Assembly (NCBI GenBank): GCA_002914805.1
Contig: JXTB01000525.1
Span: forward strand, 93,444 to 157,443
DNA: 64,000 bases
Reading direction: 5' to 3'
Origin: Parasponia andersonii
Lineage: Eukaryota; Streptophyta; Magnoliopsida; Rosales; Cannabaceae
Under the pieces are notes generated by a model, which did no database searches, was not told the DNA's origin, and saw only the letters and a list, made by a program, of their open reading frames with translations. Position 1 is the stretch's first letter. Each line of letters opens with the position of its first letter. Below are positions 48,145 to 59,381 of the stretch, in pieces. The position numbers and the translations under genes were made by a program.

Positions 48145-48984
48145 TCTTATCATTCTCGTTAACCTTGATGTCTTTGGAACTGTCATTAGCAACAGCGGTA
48201 TCTTAAAATAGAAAAAGTATAAGTAAAAGTTAAACTTAGCATATAGTAAGGTAACAAATTTGGTTACCAAATGAAACCATTATTTATATAACAATAGAAT
48301 AATCATTTTATATTTTGCTTGATTATCTATCTTAAGCTTGTCTTCCTCAATCCCTTTGGCGTTGTCGTTAGTATGAACATCGACCTGTAAAAAAGAGAAT
48401 GAAAAACGAAAAAATAATAAGTACAAGATATAATATAATTAGATAACTAAATAGGTTACCAAATAAAACTGATAATTGTGAATGTTTTTTTAATATACAT
48501 ATGAATAATCAATATTACTATTTAGTCATCATTGCCTTTGCAACTCTCATGAGTATTATTAACACCCTAAAAAAATTTAACAGTATAATTAAAACAAATT
48601 CTTGAAAAGATTAAAATAAGCAAAACAAACTAAAAAATATTACTGAAATATACCTCAACATCCATAGTTTTAGTCTAGTTATCCACAACTTGATCGTCAT
48701 CACGAGGAATGGAAAATGAACGAATCTAATATGCACCACATCCTAACTTTTCTTGAATACCAAATAATATTGACATGTTGTCGACATACCTATCATCCAT
48801 GTCCTTTTTCATCTGGTTTATATCATGCATAATCGTATCCTATCTCAAAAAAAAATTAATTTTACAATAAAGACATTTTCTTGCTTAATGACAATGCCAT
48901 AAAAAATAGAGTTATCTAGTGATAATCTATCTTAAATTATGATATGTTCTATTTAAATAAAATTATTTCAATTGTTTTTCTTGT

Positions 48985-50408
48985 CGTTTTGCTATTATAA
49001 CGTCCTCGCGCTATAGAGTGGTGCCAAATATACGAAGAGGGCAAAAACAGCCTGAGAGTTAGCACTGCAATGCCAATAAGTGGTACCACAATACCACTCT
49101 ATATCAGTTCCCCATGCTGCAGTGCCAGGACATCATGCAAAATGGTGTCGTAGTGCCATCCAACAGTGTCGTGGCACCAATTCGTCTTCTAGAAACTTTT
49201 TTAGAGCGTCGCAATACTCTGCTTTGCGCTGTTACACAACCTTCCACATCCTAGGTCAGTAATAGACGACCAAGATCATCTTTTTGACAATATAAGAGTC
49301 TAGATTTGGCTTGCCTAAAGTATGCAAGAGCCACTTTCTTAAAGCCCTATTTTGAGAGGCAAAGAGGTATATTAGGATAGGAGAGAGAAATAGAGGCAGT
49401 CATGGAAAGAGAAGAAAAGAGGTTAAAAAAAAAAGGAAGACATTTTCCAAACAATTCTATTTCTTGATTTCTCCACAATATCAATATCATAGTTTGTTCT
49501 TAGCTTCATTTCTTCATTATATAGTTAGATTTTCCTTTTACTTTCATATTTAGAGAGTAGTATAGTTGACAATCTCTATGAACACCTTCAACCTTTTTTA
49601 AGGGAGAATTATATAAATCTTCTCTCTTTGATTTTGTATTTCTTGAATTCATTGGATAATAATGTTATTGTTCTCAATTTATATTATGAACTAAATACTT
49701 CTTTATCTAGTTTTACTTTGTGAACCAACCTCATATTCTGTCTATTTTAATTTCTCTTTTTTGACATGTTAATTGTCTAATTGAATTGGTTTCTCAGTCT
49801 TGTGCTTAATATTTTGAGTTGCTTGATTACCGACTTGGATTGAACCTTAGAAATTTATGATGGATTGGAAATAAAATCATGTGTTTAGCCTTTGATAGAG
49901 AACTATTCTTTTAGATAAGATAGGAATATACTTGTCTAATATTTATAACCAATGTTGGTATTTGTTCTTAATGATTTCATTCTAAGTTTTGCTCTCATCG
50001 GAATATAGTGAGCTAAGTTAGATGGAAATGGTTGCATGACAATGGAAGATACCTGCAATTAATTGAGTTCACTTAGTTAACAATTAATTAGTTAAACTAA
50101 TTAACGGAAAAATGAAATAACATGAAAAGAGAATGGTGGGGGAATCAGTAAATCTAGACATTTTACTTATGGCTTATCTTTCATTCATTTTATATGATAG
50201 TTTAGTTTTCTTTATTTTCTTTCTTTAAAATCAATTTACATTTGTTTGGATAAAGTTAAGATTGAGATCATTTTAATACTTGGCATTGAATTAGACATCA
50301 ATCTATATAAGTTCGACACTTATTTTACTTTAACATCTATATTACTTATGATTGTGTGCACTTGCACAAAAGTGTATGAGTTCAATTTAGACTTGCACAC
50401 TCTGATCA
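48985..50408 (+). mobile_element. Athila-like 5' LTR, copy 2
   Basis: Homologous to 33,100-34,540. Its 5' third repeats GTGGTGCC/TGGTACCAC/GTGTCGTGGCACC words, a TATAAGAG box lies at ~49,291, then a purine-rich leader and the conserved tail ending ACTCTGATCA at 50,408. It is followed at once by a primer-binding-site relic, so it is the 5' LTR. The left boundary is uncertain (±50 bp) because no terminal TG is obvious. Confidence 0.65.
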
Positions 50409-50417
50409 ATAAGTTTT

Positions 50418-50435
50418 TGGTACCATTGTCAAAAA
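50418..50435 (+). promoter_or_regulatory. Decayed tRNA-Asp primer-binding site
   Basis: TGGTACCATTGTCAAAAA aligns without gaps to TGGCGCCGTTGCCGGGGA, the complement of the 3' end of plant tRNA-Asp(GTC), which primes Athila/Tat elements. Eight of 18 positions differ and all eight are C-to-T or G-to-A. Confidence 0.75.
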
Positions 50436-52200
50436 TTGAAATACTAATTCGTATTAATACTAACACTAATCATTCTAGCTTTAATTCAATCTTTTCATTT
50501 ATTTATTTAATTTTTGTTTCATGTACTTTTCAATGGCTTATTGTAGATTTTATGAAGGTGGAGATATGATAGATACCGATGAGCAAAGGCACAATGCTAT
50601 TGTGACCTTGAGTGCATAAGCTTTCCAACGTCCATTCATGCATTGCCTTGAGTGCACAAGCTTCCCAATGTCTATTCATACTATATCGAGGATGCCATAT
50701 AAGGGAGAGATACTCAATCAACTTGCAACCAGTATACTTTATTGCAAGTGACCATATACAACAAGGTTGCCTGTACTCGAATGTCTACAATCTAAGTTAG
50801 GAGATATATCCTAATTACACTTAATACAATAATTAAGGTCCATCACCGTACTTTTATAATGAGCTTATGTTGTTATCAGAATTTCTTCATCAGCCACCGA
50901 TTCAAGAGGAGAAGCCATCATTAGAGGAGGTATTTGAGCTTTACATGAGAAGAATGGATACATACTTCCAAAAGAAAAAGGAAATGCCATCTTTTCAAGA
51001 CATGATGTGCAACAATTGCAAAGAATGGATGCTTTTTTCCGTGAGCAAGAAACTCAATTTGAAATCTTGAATACCAAGTAAGCTATCTTGCTACAATCAT
51101 CAACTATCCCAAAGGCAATTTTTATAGCAACACCGATTCAAATCAGGATGAAAAATTCTGAACCACTACAATTTGTAGTGGATTGTATGATAATGAATCG
51201 AGTCTAGAAATACCACCATACATAGTGGTTTAGAGCATTATGTGAATATCAGCATAATATCCTATGAAGAAAATCCAATCTTAAGGCTACCATTGATGAG
51301 AAAGCTACGAATTGAAGACTTTGGAGGGGTATTTTCTTGTCCATAATTGCTAAGTCAATAATTTCTTATAAGTGGACCCTTAGTAACTCATTCTCACCAT
51401 TTCTTCTCTCCTAATTATATATATGAGGTGTTGCACTCTCAAGCTAGTAGTCCAGAAGACCACATTTATACGTTAGGATGGTCAATTGATGACATTACTA
51501 GTAAACCTCAAGTGATCTCAACTCGTGGATAAGCCACACGCTAAAACTCAAGCCAAAGACTTTAATTCAAGTGCTTATTAGGAGGCAATCCAAGTATTTC
51601 TTTTCTCGATCATGTGTTGAGTAATCTAAGGAGTTAGTGACACTTCAAAGAGACCAAATTTTATAACTTTATGCTAACAAGAGGAGTATCCCTAAACTCA
51701 TCTTTTTTTCTTTAATTTTCCAATATTTTGTAAGTTTGGGGAAAAGGGTAAATCTTGTTGGATTATACTTGTTAGTTTATTTATTGTTGTATATTTACTT
51801 TTTTAGTTGTGTGATTGTATGTTTGAATAAGTAGAGATATTTTATGCTTTCTTTAGTAATTAGCTAGTTCCAATGATAAGAACCTTGGGTAAATTTGTGC
51901 ATAACTTATTGAAAAATGTCGATATTAGCTTAGACTTACAGATAATTCTTGTGTTAGTTCTATTTTTATTGTAAAAGTCTATATTGAGTACGTTGTCTTG
52001 ATCTTTGATTTGTTTATGAATCCAAAGAATGTTCGACATTTTGATATCTTACAAGTATTAATTCCTAGATAACATTTCACTAATGAGAGGAATTAGGTAA
52101 TTTTTAGATCGTTTGAGTTTTTCAAGCTAATTATAATGCATTTTGCCCCTAGTATACTTATTTTCTGCCTTATAAAGACGGGCTTCATGCTTAACTCTTG
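50436..52200 (+). pseudogene. Remnant internal region of the Athila-like element (gag trace plus 3' UTR)
   Basis: Downstream of the primer site only scraps remain. A 67-codon frame at 50,867-51,070 reads 'PPIQEEKPSLEEVFELYMRR' and 'FQKKKEMPSFQDM', resembling the Gln/Glu-rich coiled segment of Athila gag, but no CCHC knuckle, protease or polymerase follows. At ~51,720 'TTTGTAAGTTTGGGG' and at ~52,100 'TTTTTAGATCGTTTGAG' match the 3' untranslated region at the window start. So most of gag-pol has been deleted, joining the 5' part to the 3' UTR. No 3' LTR is recognised beyond. Confidence 0.5.
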
Positions 52201-53175
52201 CCCTATCATCAGTTTCTTTAGTAAGTCCACAAAATAAGTACTCATAATCTAATGACCACAAAATGTGAAAGTATGTCAATATTTGTAAGCAAAAATTTTC
52301 ATTACCGCGAATTCATATGATTATCAGTATAACAAAGAACCTGTCGCTCGTAATAGACAATCATAGATACTATATTGACCTGAAGTGTTGATGTCTCAAA
52401 ATAAAACATGTAACAATAAGAAACACTGAACGCATTCTTAAACAATTAAGTCCCAAAATGACCATAAGGTTTCTCCATGAACATCAATTTCACAATACTA
52501 CTCTAAACTCACCAATTCAGATATTCGAAATGCTGATATGTATATGTAACGAAGAAATGATACCACCAAAACTCTCTCTTCACTTGAGTCAAATGGTACT
52601 TTTAAAAAAAGTACACTTAATCCTCTTTCATTAGCTTCATCAATAACAAATAACTAAGTCTCACAGTACCTTAAAACACAGTATATTCTGCCAAGACAAG
52701 ATATTAAATTCAATGTGCATTAGCACACTAACCGCTAAGTTTGCTATCTACTCTATGAGTTGTTCTGGAGAGAGAAGCGGAAGGAAGGAAAAAGGTTGTT
52801 GAACTACTGGATGCATTTGGGGTATAATATTTGTTCAGTATTTTTAGAAGGAAATGGCTTAGACAATGAATTTTATATTCAGTTTAAGTTAATTTTCAAT
52901 TCTTCTAATATATTTAGGAGAAAAATGTACTCTCAAAGTAATAGAGTGATTATTGTACAAGTCAAACCTTCCCGTTCCTTTCCCTTAGATTGCCATAGCA
53001 CAACATATCACACCAGTACGATAAAAATTAAAAAACAAAAGTTATTGTAAAACAGAATTCATACCCAATATGTAAAGAAATGTGAAAAGGTATAAAATAA
53101 AGAATTCTGACATTAGACCAAGGATCTGGTCATTTTGAACTTCCAAGCGAGCGACCTTCCTCTAGGCCTTATTAG
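52201..53175. other. Non-coding stretch
   Basis: No recognisable gene. A 96-codon plus-strand frame at 52,760-53,050 matches nothing I know and lacks domain features. Confidence 0.35.
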
Positions 53176-53452
53176 ATATATATATATATATATATATATG
53201 ATTTCCAATCTAATAAATATTTATTTTTTTATAACTTATGTATAATTATTTTTTTTAGTCGTTGAATTATTATCTAACAGTTATTATAATTTAAGTAATT
53301 AAAAAAAATAAAAATAAATACTAATGATTTGATATTTTTCTTTCTCACCTTTTATCAAGACGTACGTGATAAATTTTAATTGAACAAAATAATACATATA
53401 GATAGATAAAAATAAATACTTACTGAATTGGTACCTATTATATGTATATATG
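53176..53452. mobile_element. Small MITE inserted in (TA)n, copy 3
   Basis: (TA)n at 53,176-53,199, element 53,200-53,435 (about 236 bp), then a worn TA-rich flank 'TATTATATGTATATATG' (53,436-53,452). The ends 'CCAATCTAATAAATATTT' and 'AAATACTTACTGAATTGG' are inverted copies of each other. Interior words 'AATTTTAATTGAACAAAATA' and 'GTTATTATAATTTAAGTAA' align with copy 2. Confidence 0.72.
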
Positions 53453-53455
53453 TCG

Positions 53456-56400
53456 GTCTAAAAAATGAGAAAGGAATAAAATTAGATATATCCACATTGC
53501 AAGAAAGTTCATGAAGATAAATTCATTGAAGAATAATTGACCTATTGATAATAATCCCAGCTTCTGTTAGGAAGCTTGCAAGAAGAATATTCTGTTCAAT
53601 CCAAACAACGAAACACGAAAGAAAAACTCTTCAAACCAATAAAAATAAATAAATAAATAAATAAAGAGAGCAGTGAGAGGTTGAGAGCAATAAACATGTA
53701 ATGGGTTAATTATTACGCTACTGGAAGAGACTGGAGAGGAGGGACCATAAAGGAGGGGAAAAAATAGTTTGGCTTGAAGATCATACGAGGAAGGGGTGAG
53801 TTATATTTTTAATCTTGCAATTTTTAGATGTATTACTTTGTCAAATTAGTCTTAATAAAAGAGCACTCAAAAGTTGTTTGATAATGCTATGAGCAGTGAG
53901 CTTATAGGCTTAACGTCGGAAGAGCACTCATACTAATGGTATCAAAACAGGCCGGCGCATGGGGCAAAATATGTAATCCTGCCAATACTGTACAGCATAA
54001 TTAATAACTATCTCCAGATCGGGACAACATGTGGCACGATTGAGAAAAATAACTAATTTGTGAAAAAAAAAAAATACACTTAAATTAAACTTAAATAAAT
54101 CTTTTTGGTATAATTTTGATACCATAAATGAAAAAAAAAATTAAAAGAATGTTTTCTAGATAAAAAGGATATATATTTTTAATATCATGTTAATTTCTAA
54201 CTTTTTTTTTAAGAAACATTCCAAAATTTATTAAGTTTGAGCCAAAATAGTTCAAAATACTAATGGTCTAAAGGCAAAACCCATCTCAAATAGTAAACCC
54301 TTGAAAAGATAAGAAATAAAAGCATAAATTAGGTAAGTATCAATAATGACTTTTGAATTATGTACCTTTTTTTTAAGTGTGACTTAACTAATAATTATCA
54401 CTCATTATAAATTTAAAGAAAAATAACGCACACATTCTACTAAGTTTGACCCCCTAACCTCTCTCCTCATACTTACACACATATCCCTCAAATTTTGGAC
54501 TAATGTACATTAGTATAATTTGATTATGTGCCAATCTATCTCAAATTTTCAAAAAAAAAATTATTATTATATAACAATTAATAATTCATAATACTTAAAA
54601 GTAAATATGTAGTATTAAAATAACTAAATTTGAAAAAAGAAATCAGATAATGGACATGATTAAGGCATACAAACAATAATGATTTAAAATTTAACAATTA
54701 GTCACGAAAATTATATATAATATAAAAACCACATGATATTAGATACAATAATAACATAATATCATAAATAAGCATGATTAAATACAAAAATAACATTGTA
54801 TCTAAAATTTATACAATCAGTATTAAAATAGCATAACACTGGAAATATGCACGATTAGATACAGAAATAACACAATACCAAAAATAGGCACAAATGAGTA
54901 TGATAGTAGCATAAAAAAAAATAAAAATAATTAAGTATGAAAATAAATAAGTATGATAACAGCACGTTAAAGACACAATTTCGGCATAATAACAGACACA
55001 TGCACAACAAAAGTAGGACATAAGTACGAGCATAAAATGAGCCAAATAAGACACGACAGGAATACGAATGTGCTACTGCTAAAAATATCTGAGTCGACAC
55101 GATCCGACCTAATTAACGTCTTATATTTTACTATTTGTGTCGCTTTGAATTTGACCTATAAAGACTTGGATCAAGTAATTGGAAAAATTATAGTTTGTTC
55201 ACTATCTAGTTTTGAACCAAACACCACTCTTCAGAAACAAAATATCCAAAAACATCGTCAGAGGTGAATTGAAATAATACATTCGTGATTCCCATGAGTA
55301 AGTGTAGTAAGAAACAAGGTTTTTTCTTTTTTAAGATTGAAAACTACAGTACAAACGATGTACACGTCAGTGTGATGTTAGAAGGAGGTACACGTGATCC
55401 TGATGCCTTGCTTTTAAATCACGTTAAGAAAATACGTTGTGATTTGTCTTCGTGATTTGCTTATAAGAGGATGATGTTAGGCTTTTCAGCGCCCCCGGAT
55501 TATTACAGGTTTTTAATACCAAATGAAATAATATATCAGTTGTCGTGTTTAATTAGCATGTTACAATTTACCACAAATTCTAGGTACTAGTATTAAAATT
55601 TGTCCAAATTTTGGAATACTAGCAATATTTCTTATCAAAAATAAAAACAAGAAAATGATTATCATATTATTATAATCGTTTTTTTTTCAAAGGTATGCGT
55701 TATATTTTTACAAGTTTTTGGTATGTATACCCTTTAAATTTATAGTGAATTGTCAACGTGACTCTTAAATTTTTTTTTTTTTTGACAACTAGGTAATTTA
55801 ATTTATAAATTAGGAGCCATTAGCACCGATCTAACAATAGGTGTTAAACTTTTAAAAGAAGTGGTCACGTGAATGTCATGGAGACAGAGCATAATTGGTA
55901 TTTTATTATACTAAATAATTTTAAAAAAAATATAAAAATGATGATTCTATTGTCACTTCTCTATCTATTTTTTCTATACTATTTTTAAAACCATACTCTA
56001 ATTAAATTTTAAAATCTAGAAAGTGCTCATTAAACCTTTTATTTTTCCGATATTATCTTTTAATTTAATTTTTCTATTCTATTCCTACCCCTCTATCTCT
56101 CATCCTCTCTTCTACCGCCGCCACCCCCACCCTCACCCCCAACCCTATCCATCTGATTTTCTCTTCTTCCTGTTATTTTCATTTCTCTCTTCGTCCCTAT
56201 TACCATTAAGAATTAAACAAAATAGGCAAAAGTATAATTGCTATATAACATCAAAATAAGTGCTTTTATCATGTAATACATATATATACATAAATAAACT
56301 CTTTAATATCGATGATACAAAATAAAATTTCAAAAAATGATGTAGCTCCTATGTGCGCTCAATGTTTCCAGATTTAATTTCAATTTTAGTTTCATTGTCT

Positions 56401-57408
56401 GAATTGGTTTTAGCAATTGTACATATAAGGGCAGTCAAAATTATTCCAGCAAAAGACGGTGCAAGCACATTGGCAAAAGACAATGAGAATGAAAGGAAAA
56501 AAAAAAAGAAAAAAAAAAAAGAAAAGAAAGGTGTCCATTTTCTCAATAACCAACGTGCTTGCCATGTTTACAGCGAAAATAAAGAAGAAAAAGTACTCAT
56601 GATTTGGTAAAGACCATCTTTTGAATCATTCATCTCCTCAAGTTTCAAATACCTCTCCTATAACAATATAGAACGTATTTAATTAGCTCATACATAACAA
56701 TTTAGGGTTTAAGGGTTAGATAACACCAATATGATTTGTGTTTGAAAAAGGGTGTGTGTGAAAATTAAACTTATTTAGATATTATACTTAAAAGGGTTTT
56801 GAAAAAGAAAATCAACTATATATCAAAAAGTAATTTTATTTAAGATTATTTTTTATAATAAAAAAACTACTAAAAAGAACAGTAAGGAGAGCATGTAATA
56901 GACTCATCCAAATAAAATACATAAAAAATTTTGGTGGAAAATAAAAGTTTAAAATTTTCAAAACTAAATTAAATTCAAACTAACTCAACTGAACTCTAGA
57001 TTAATCTAAATAACAAACATCATATCTATCTTTTACGAGATGAGTTGGCGTATTCACTGCTTAGAATCTTAGTTCTAAATTTATTTCACATGAAAAATAG
57101 ACATAAAACCTATTATTCTTAATCAAATTGGGTGTAGATTGGATAATAGTAAATATTTTTTTTAATTTATAACAAATACATGTCATTAATTAAACCTCTC
57201 TTTTATTTAAAAAAAATCTAAATAACAAACAATTAACTAATATCATTCAAAGCCAAATAAATAAAAAAAATCAAGACAACCTGAATAAAAAATTAAAACA
57301 AAAATGGTGATGGATTACCAAAAACTAAAGAGAGGGAGAGTCGTTGATATCTAATTTTCTTCTCGATCAAAGTTCAAAACTCAATGAAGAACAAGAAATG
57401 ATTTTGCA
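53456..57408. other. Long AT-rich non-coding stretch
   Basis: No supported gene. It contains an (AAAT)n microsatellite at ~53,641-53,665, a region with recurring 'ATAAGTATGATA'/'GATACA' words at 54,700-54,990, and C/T-rich leader-like DNA at ~56,090-56,200. A minus-strand frame at 56,349-56,546 begins in a T-rich tract and encodes one hydrophobic segment ('VLAPSFAGIILTALICTIA'); I cannot assign it and do not call it a gene. Confidence 0.4.
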
Positions 57409-57750
57409 CAAAACTCAGAATTTCCGACCAAGGCCTTCTCCGCCATGCCGATTCTTCCCTACGCCCCCCTCCAATGCTGCACTTGTTGCTCCGTCCTCAA
57501 CCCTTCATTGTCAGGACCTGGATCTGCCCCTTCTGCTTCAACTGCAATCACATCCTTCGTCTTTATTCCTCCATCTCCGGCGACATCTCCCTGCCGAGCT
57601 CTTCCCTTACTACACCACCATCAAATATAAAGACAAGCTTTCCAATGTTGAACCTCCTTCGCCACCGGTCTTCATATTCGTCATCGATACTTGTATCATC
57701 AAGGAGGAGATGGTGTATCTTAACTCTGCGCTCTCTCGGACTGTCGATCT
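57409..57750 (+). pseudogene. SEC23: Sec23 (COPII coat) fragment
   Basis: Three frames in succession align to one part of Sec23, the COPII coat subunit that acts as Sar1 GTPase activator on ER exit membranes. Frame 1 (57,445-57,505): 'MPILPYAPLQCCTCCSVLNP'. Frame 2 (~57,505-57,560): 'WICPFCFNCNH', which together with the previous part supplies the two Cys pairs of the Sec23 zinc finger. Frame 3 (from ~57,590): 'LPAELFPYYTTIKYK' and 'PPVFIFVIDTCIIKEEMVYL', the start of the trunk domain, then 'NSALSRTVDLL'. After ~57,750 the open frame (to 57,946) no longer resembles Sec23. Two frameshifts and loss of the rest make it a gene fragment. The presence of several domain borders without an intron suggests a retro-copied or transposon-carried piece. 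Confidence 0.78.
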
Positions 57751-58209
57751 TCTTCGAAACCGGTCCATATTCGTGGAGATCATCATGGATGATGATTCTC
57801 CAGTCCCACTTGCTGCCTGGACAAACTCACTGGAAATGGCAGTTGCTAACTACCTTGCCATGGTCGAAAAGATACCGCTTTGGCTGCCTTGCTGTGGTCA
57901 AATTGCTGGGTGTCGCTGTGACTCTAAAGAAATTTTAACTCTATGACGCATCAATGATTCTTTAATTAATCAATGATTCTTTAAGTAATGTGATCTATCT
58001 ACTGAAATACTTGACAAATCTTTTGGTTTTTGCTTCCTATTTATTACAGTTCATTTATTTCTCTTAAACCTGGGTAGTTTGCTCTGAATAAGGTAACTGG
58101 GAACTTCTTCTGGGGCTCTTGAACTTTAGGAGGACATGACATTGCTTTCGTGTATTTCAGGCAAGCAATGAAGCAGATCTGGTTATAAACTTCTTCATCC
58201 TCCTGACGC
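57751..58209. other. Continuation of the Sec23 frame and spacer
   Basis: The open frame runs on to 57,946 with 'AAWTNSLEMAVANYLAMVEK', which I do not recognise. A short direct repeat 'ATCAATGATTCTTTAA' occurs twice at ~57,950-57,985. Nothing else identifiable. Confidence 0.3.
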
Positions 58210-59381
58210 TATTTGTTGGAGCGGTTTCTCACCAGCCGTCCACGTGTCTCGAACTGCTGACGTTGTATTCTCCAACTGTCTACGTGTCCTTGCTGTCTCA
58301 AAGCTCTCTGAACTCCAAGCAAGATCGGAGAGGCAGGGGTGGCTACCTGGAAAGACTCTCTGATGCATAAGTCAGTGGTTTATCTTTGTGTTGGGTAGCA
58401 AGGAAAATATTTCAGTATGAATATCTATCTGTTTTCTTTTTGTTCACTGACTTTTTTATACATATCAGTTTTTTTTTAAGCGTACCTGCCCCTCTCGGGA
58501 ACGCATGGCTTTTTTATATGTAGTCCTGAAATATTGAACCGCCCAGTTCTCAATCTCAAGAATGAGTACCTTTCACCTCAAGATCTTTTTCAACGGTCAC
58601 GGGCCGAGATCTCTGTCATCTCCTTTGTGCTACCGTGGCCTGATTTTCGCCGCCTCCTACGGCTTCAATCTGTCAGGAGTAAGATTTTGGTAAATCGCCG
58701 TTCTGTCAGGACAGTTTGTCCCTGGCACACACATCTACCCAGGATCGCATTAAATGCTCTGTCTGAGTCTAGAACCGTGGGTTGCTTTCCATTATATTGT
58801 CTGAAAACCCTTGGGACTTCTGACCCTTCCGACTGTTGAGGTAAGGGCCGCTGTTCCCAGATGGTAGACCCTTAGGGCTTCCGACCTCCAGCTGTCGAGA
58901 TTGGGGTCAGACTGGGCCAAACTGTCTGGGGTCAGTGATGGACTCGGCCCTAAACTCGGATGGCCCAATGGCCGATTGTGAGGTCACGTGCAATCCGCGT
59001 GGCCTTTCTCGTGGCATAAGGTTCGGGAATGGGTCCCACAACTGCCTCTATTTCCTTACTTGATGGATTCGTGTCCATCAAGTGGGGAAACCGTCTCTTC
59101 GCTTCTCCAATCTGAGGGATGCACGTGGTTCCCTCTTCCCGATGAGGAGATACGCCATCTCTCATCACGAGATCTGTTTGAATTTTGAAGTTTTGACTGC
59201 TCGGTTTCTTTTATTCTCTCCTCTTCCAGAAAAACTTTTCGGTTTCTCCCCTTTAAAAACCGCAATTGTGTTCATTTGCCATTTTACCAAAATTTTTAAC
59301 CACCCCAACCTCATAACATCCCAGGGTTTCTGCTTCCTTCTTTTCTAAAGACTCTCACTCTTTTAGTCGGTTTTCGAAACA
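58210..59381 (+). mobile_element. LTR/leader region of a GC-richer retroelement
   Basis: A clear rise in GC begins near 58.2 kb. Contents resemble the LTR and leader of Tat-type non-autonomous elements: 'TGGCTACCTGGAAAGACTC' followed by 'GATGCATAAGTCAGTGG' (a known plant LTR phrase), and CACGTG at ~58,240. It leads without a gap into the gene at 59,382. The exact left end and the LTR/leader border are not visible, and the partner LTR lies beyond the window. Confidence 0.45.

Larger units (their letters stand above)
46050..48860 (-). pseudogene. Ulp1/SENP-like (C48) cysteine peptidase of the MULE-associated class, dead
   Basis: Read from ~48,860 downwards as short exons. N-terminal pieces: 'DINQMKKDMDDRYVDNMSIL' (~48,810), 'VDVHTNDNAKGIEEDKLKI' (~48,350), 'AVANDSSKDIKVNENDKK' (~48,165); then a 92-codon frame at 47,186-47,464 with 'LGAQLKSPFVNDFGSSSEPV', a Lys-rich tract, and 'DLFAEVDRNWENKLIRFIN'. 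The peptidase domain follows at ~46,740-46,250: 'WREVDHILIHVYMETTYH' with the catalytic His kept, next codon a stop where Trp is usual (46,663-46,665), 'SVLYSLWSAIDD', 'IVLLPLFLDLISFYV', 'DPLEISMVDGISQQ', then 'SDYGIFIITYAEYFIHG'. The catalytic Cys of D-C-G-x-F is Tyr (46,312-46,314). Convergent with the transposase, as in MULEs that carry ULP-like genes. Such peptidases cleave SUMO-type conjugates; this copy cannot. Confidence 0.82.

Noticed and set aside
54809..55267. Overlapping frames on both strands around 55 kb
   Set aside because: No domain recognised; the minus-strand frames come from AT-rich recurring words and the plus-strand one has no support.
56349..56610. Two overlapping frames, one with a hydrophobic segment
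   Set aside because: No homology recognised, one end is a poly-A/poly-T tract, and no gene context.
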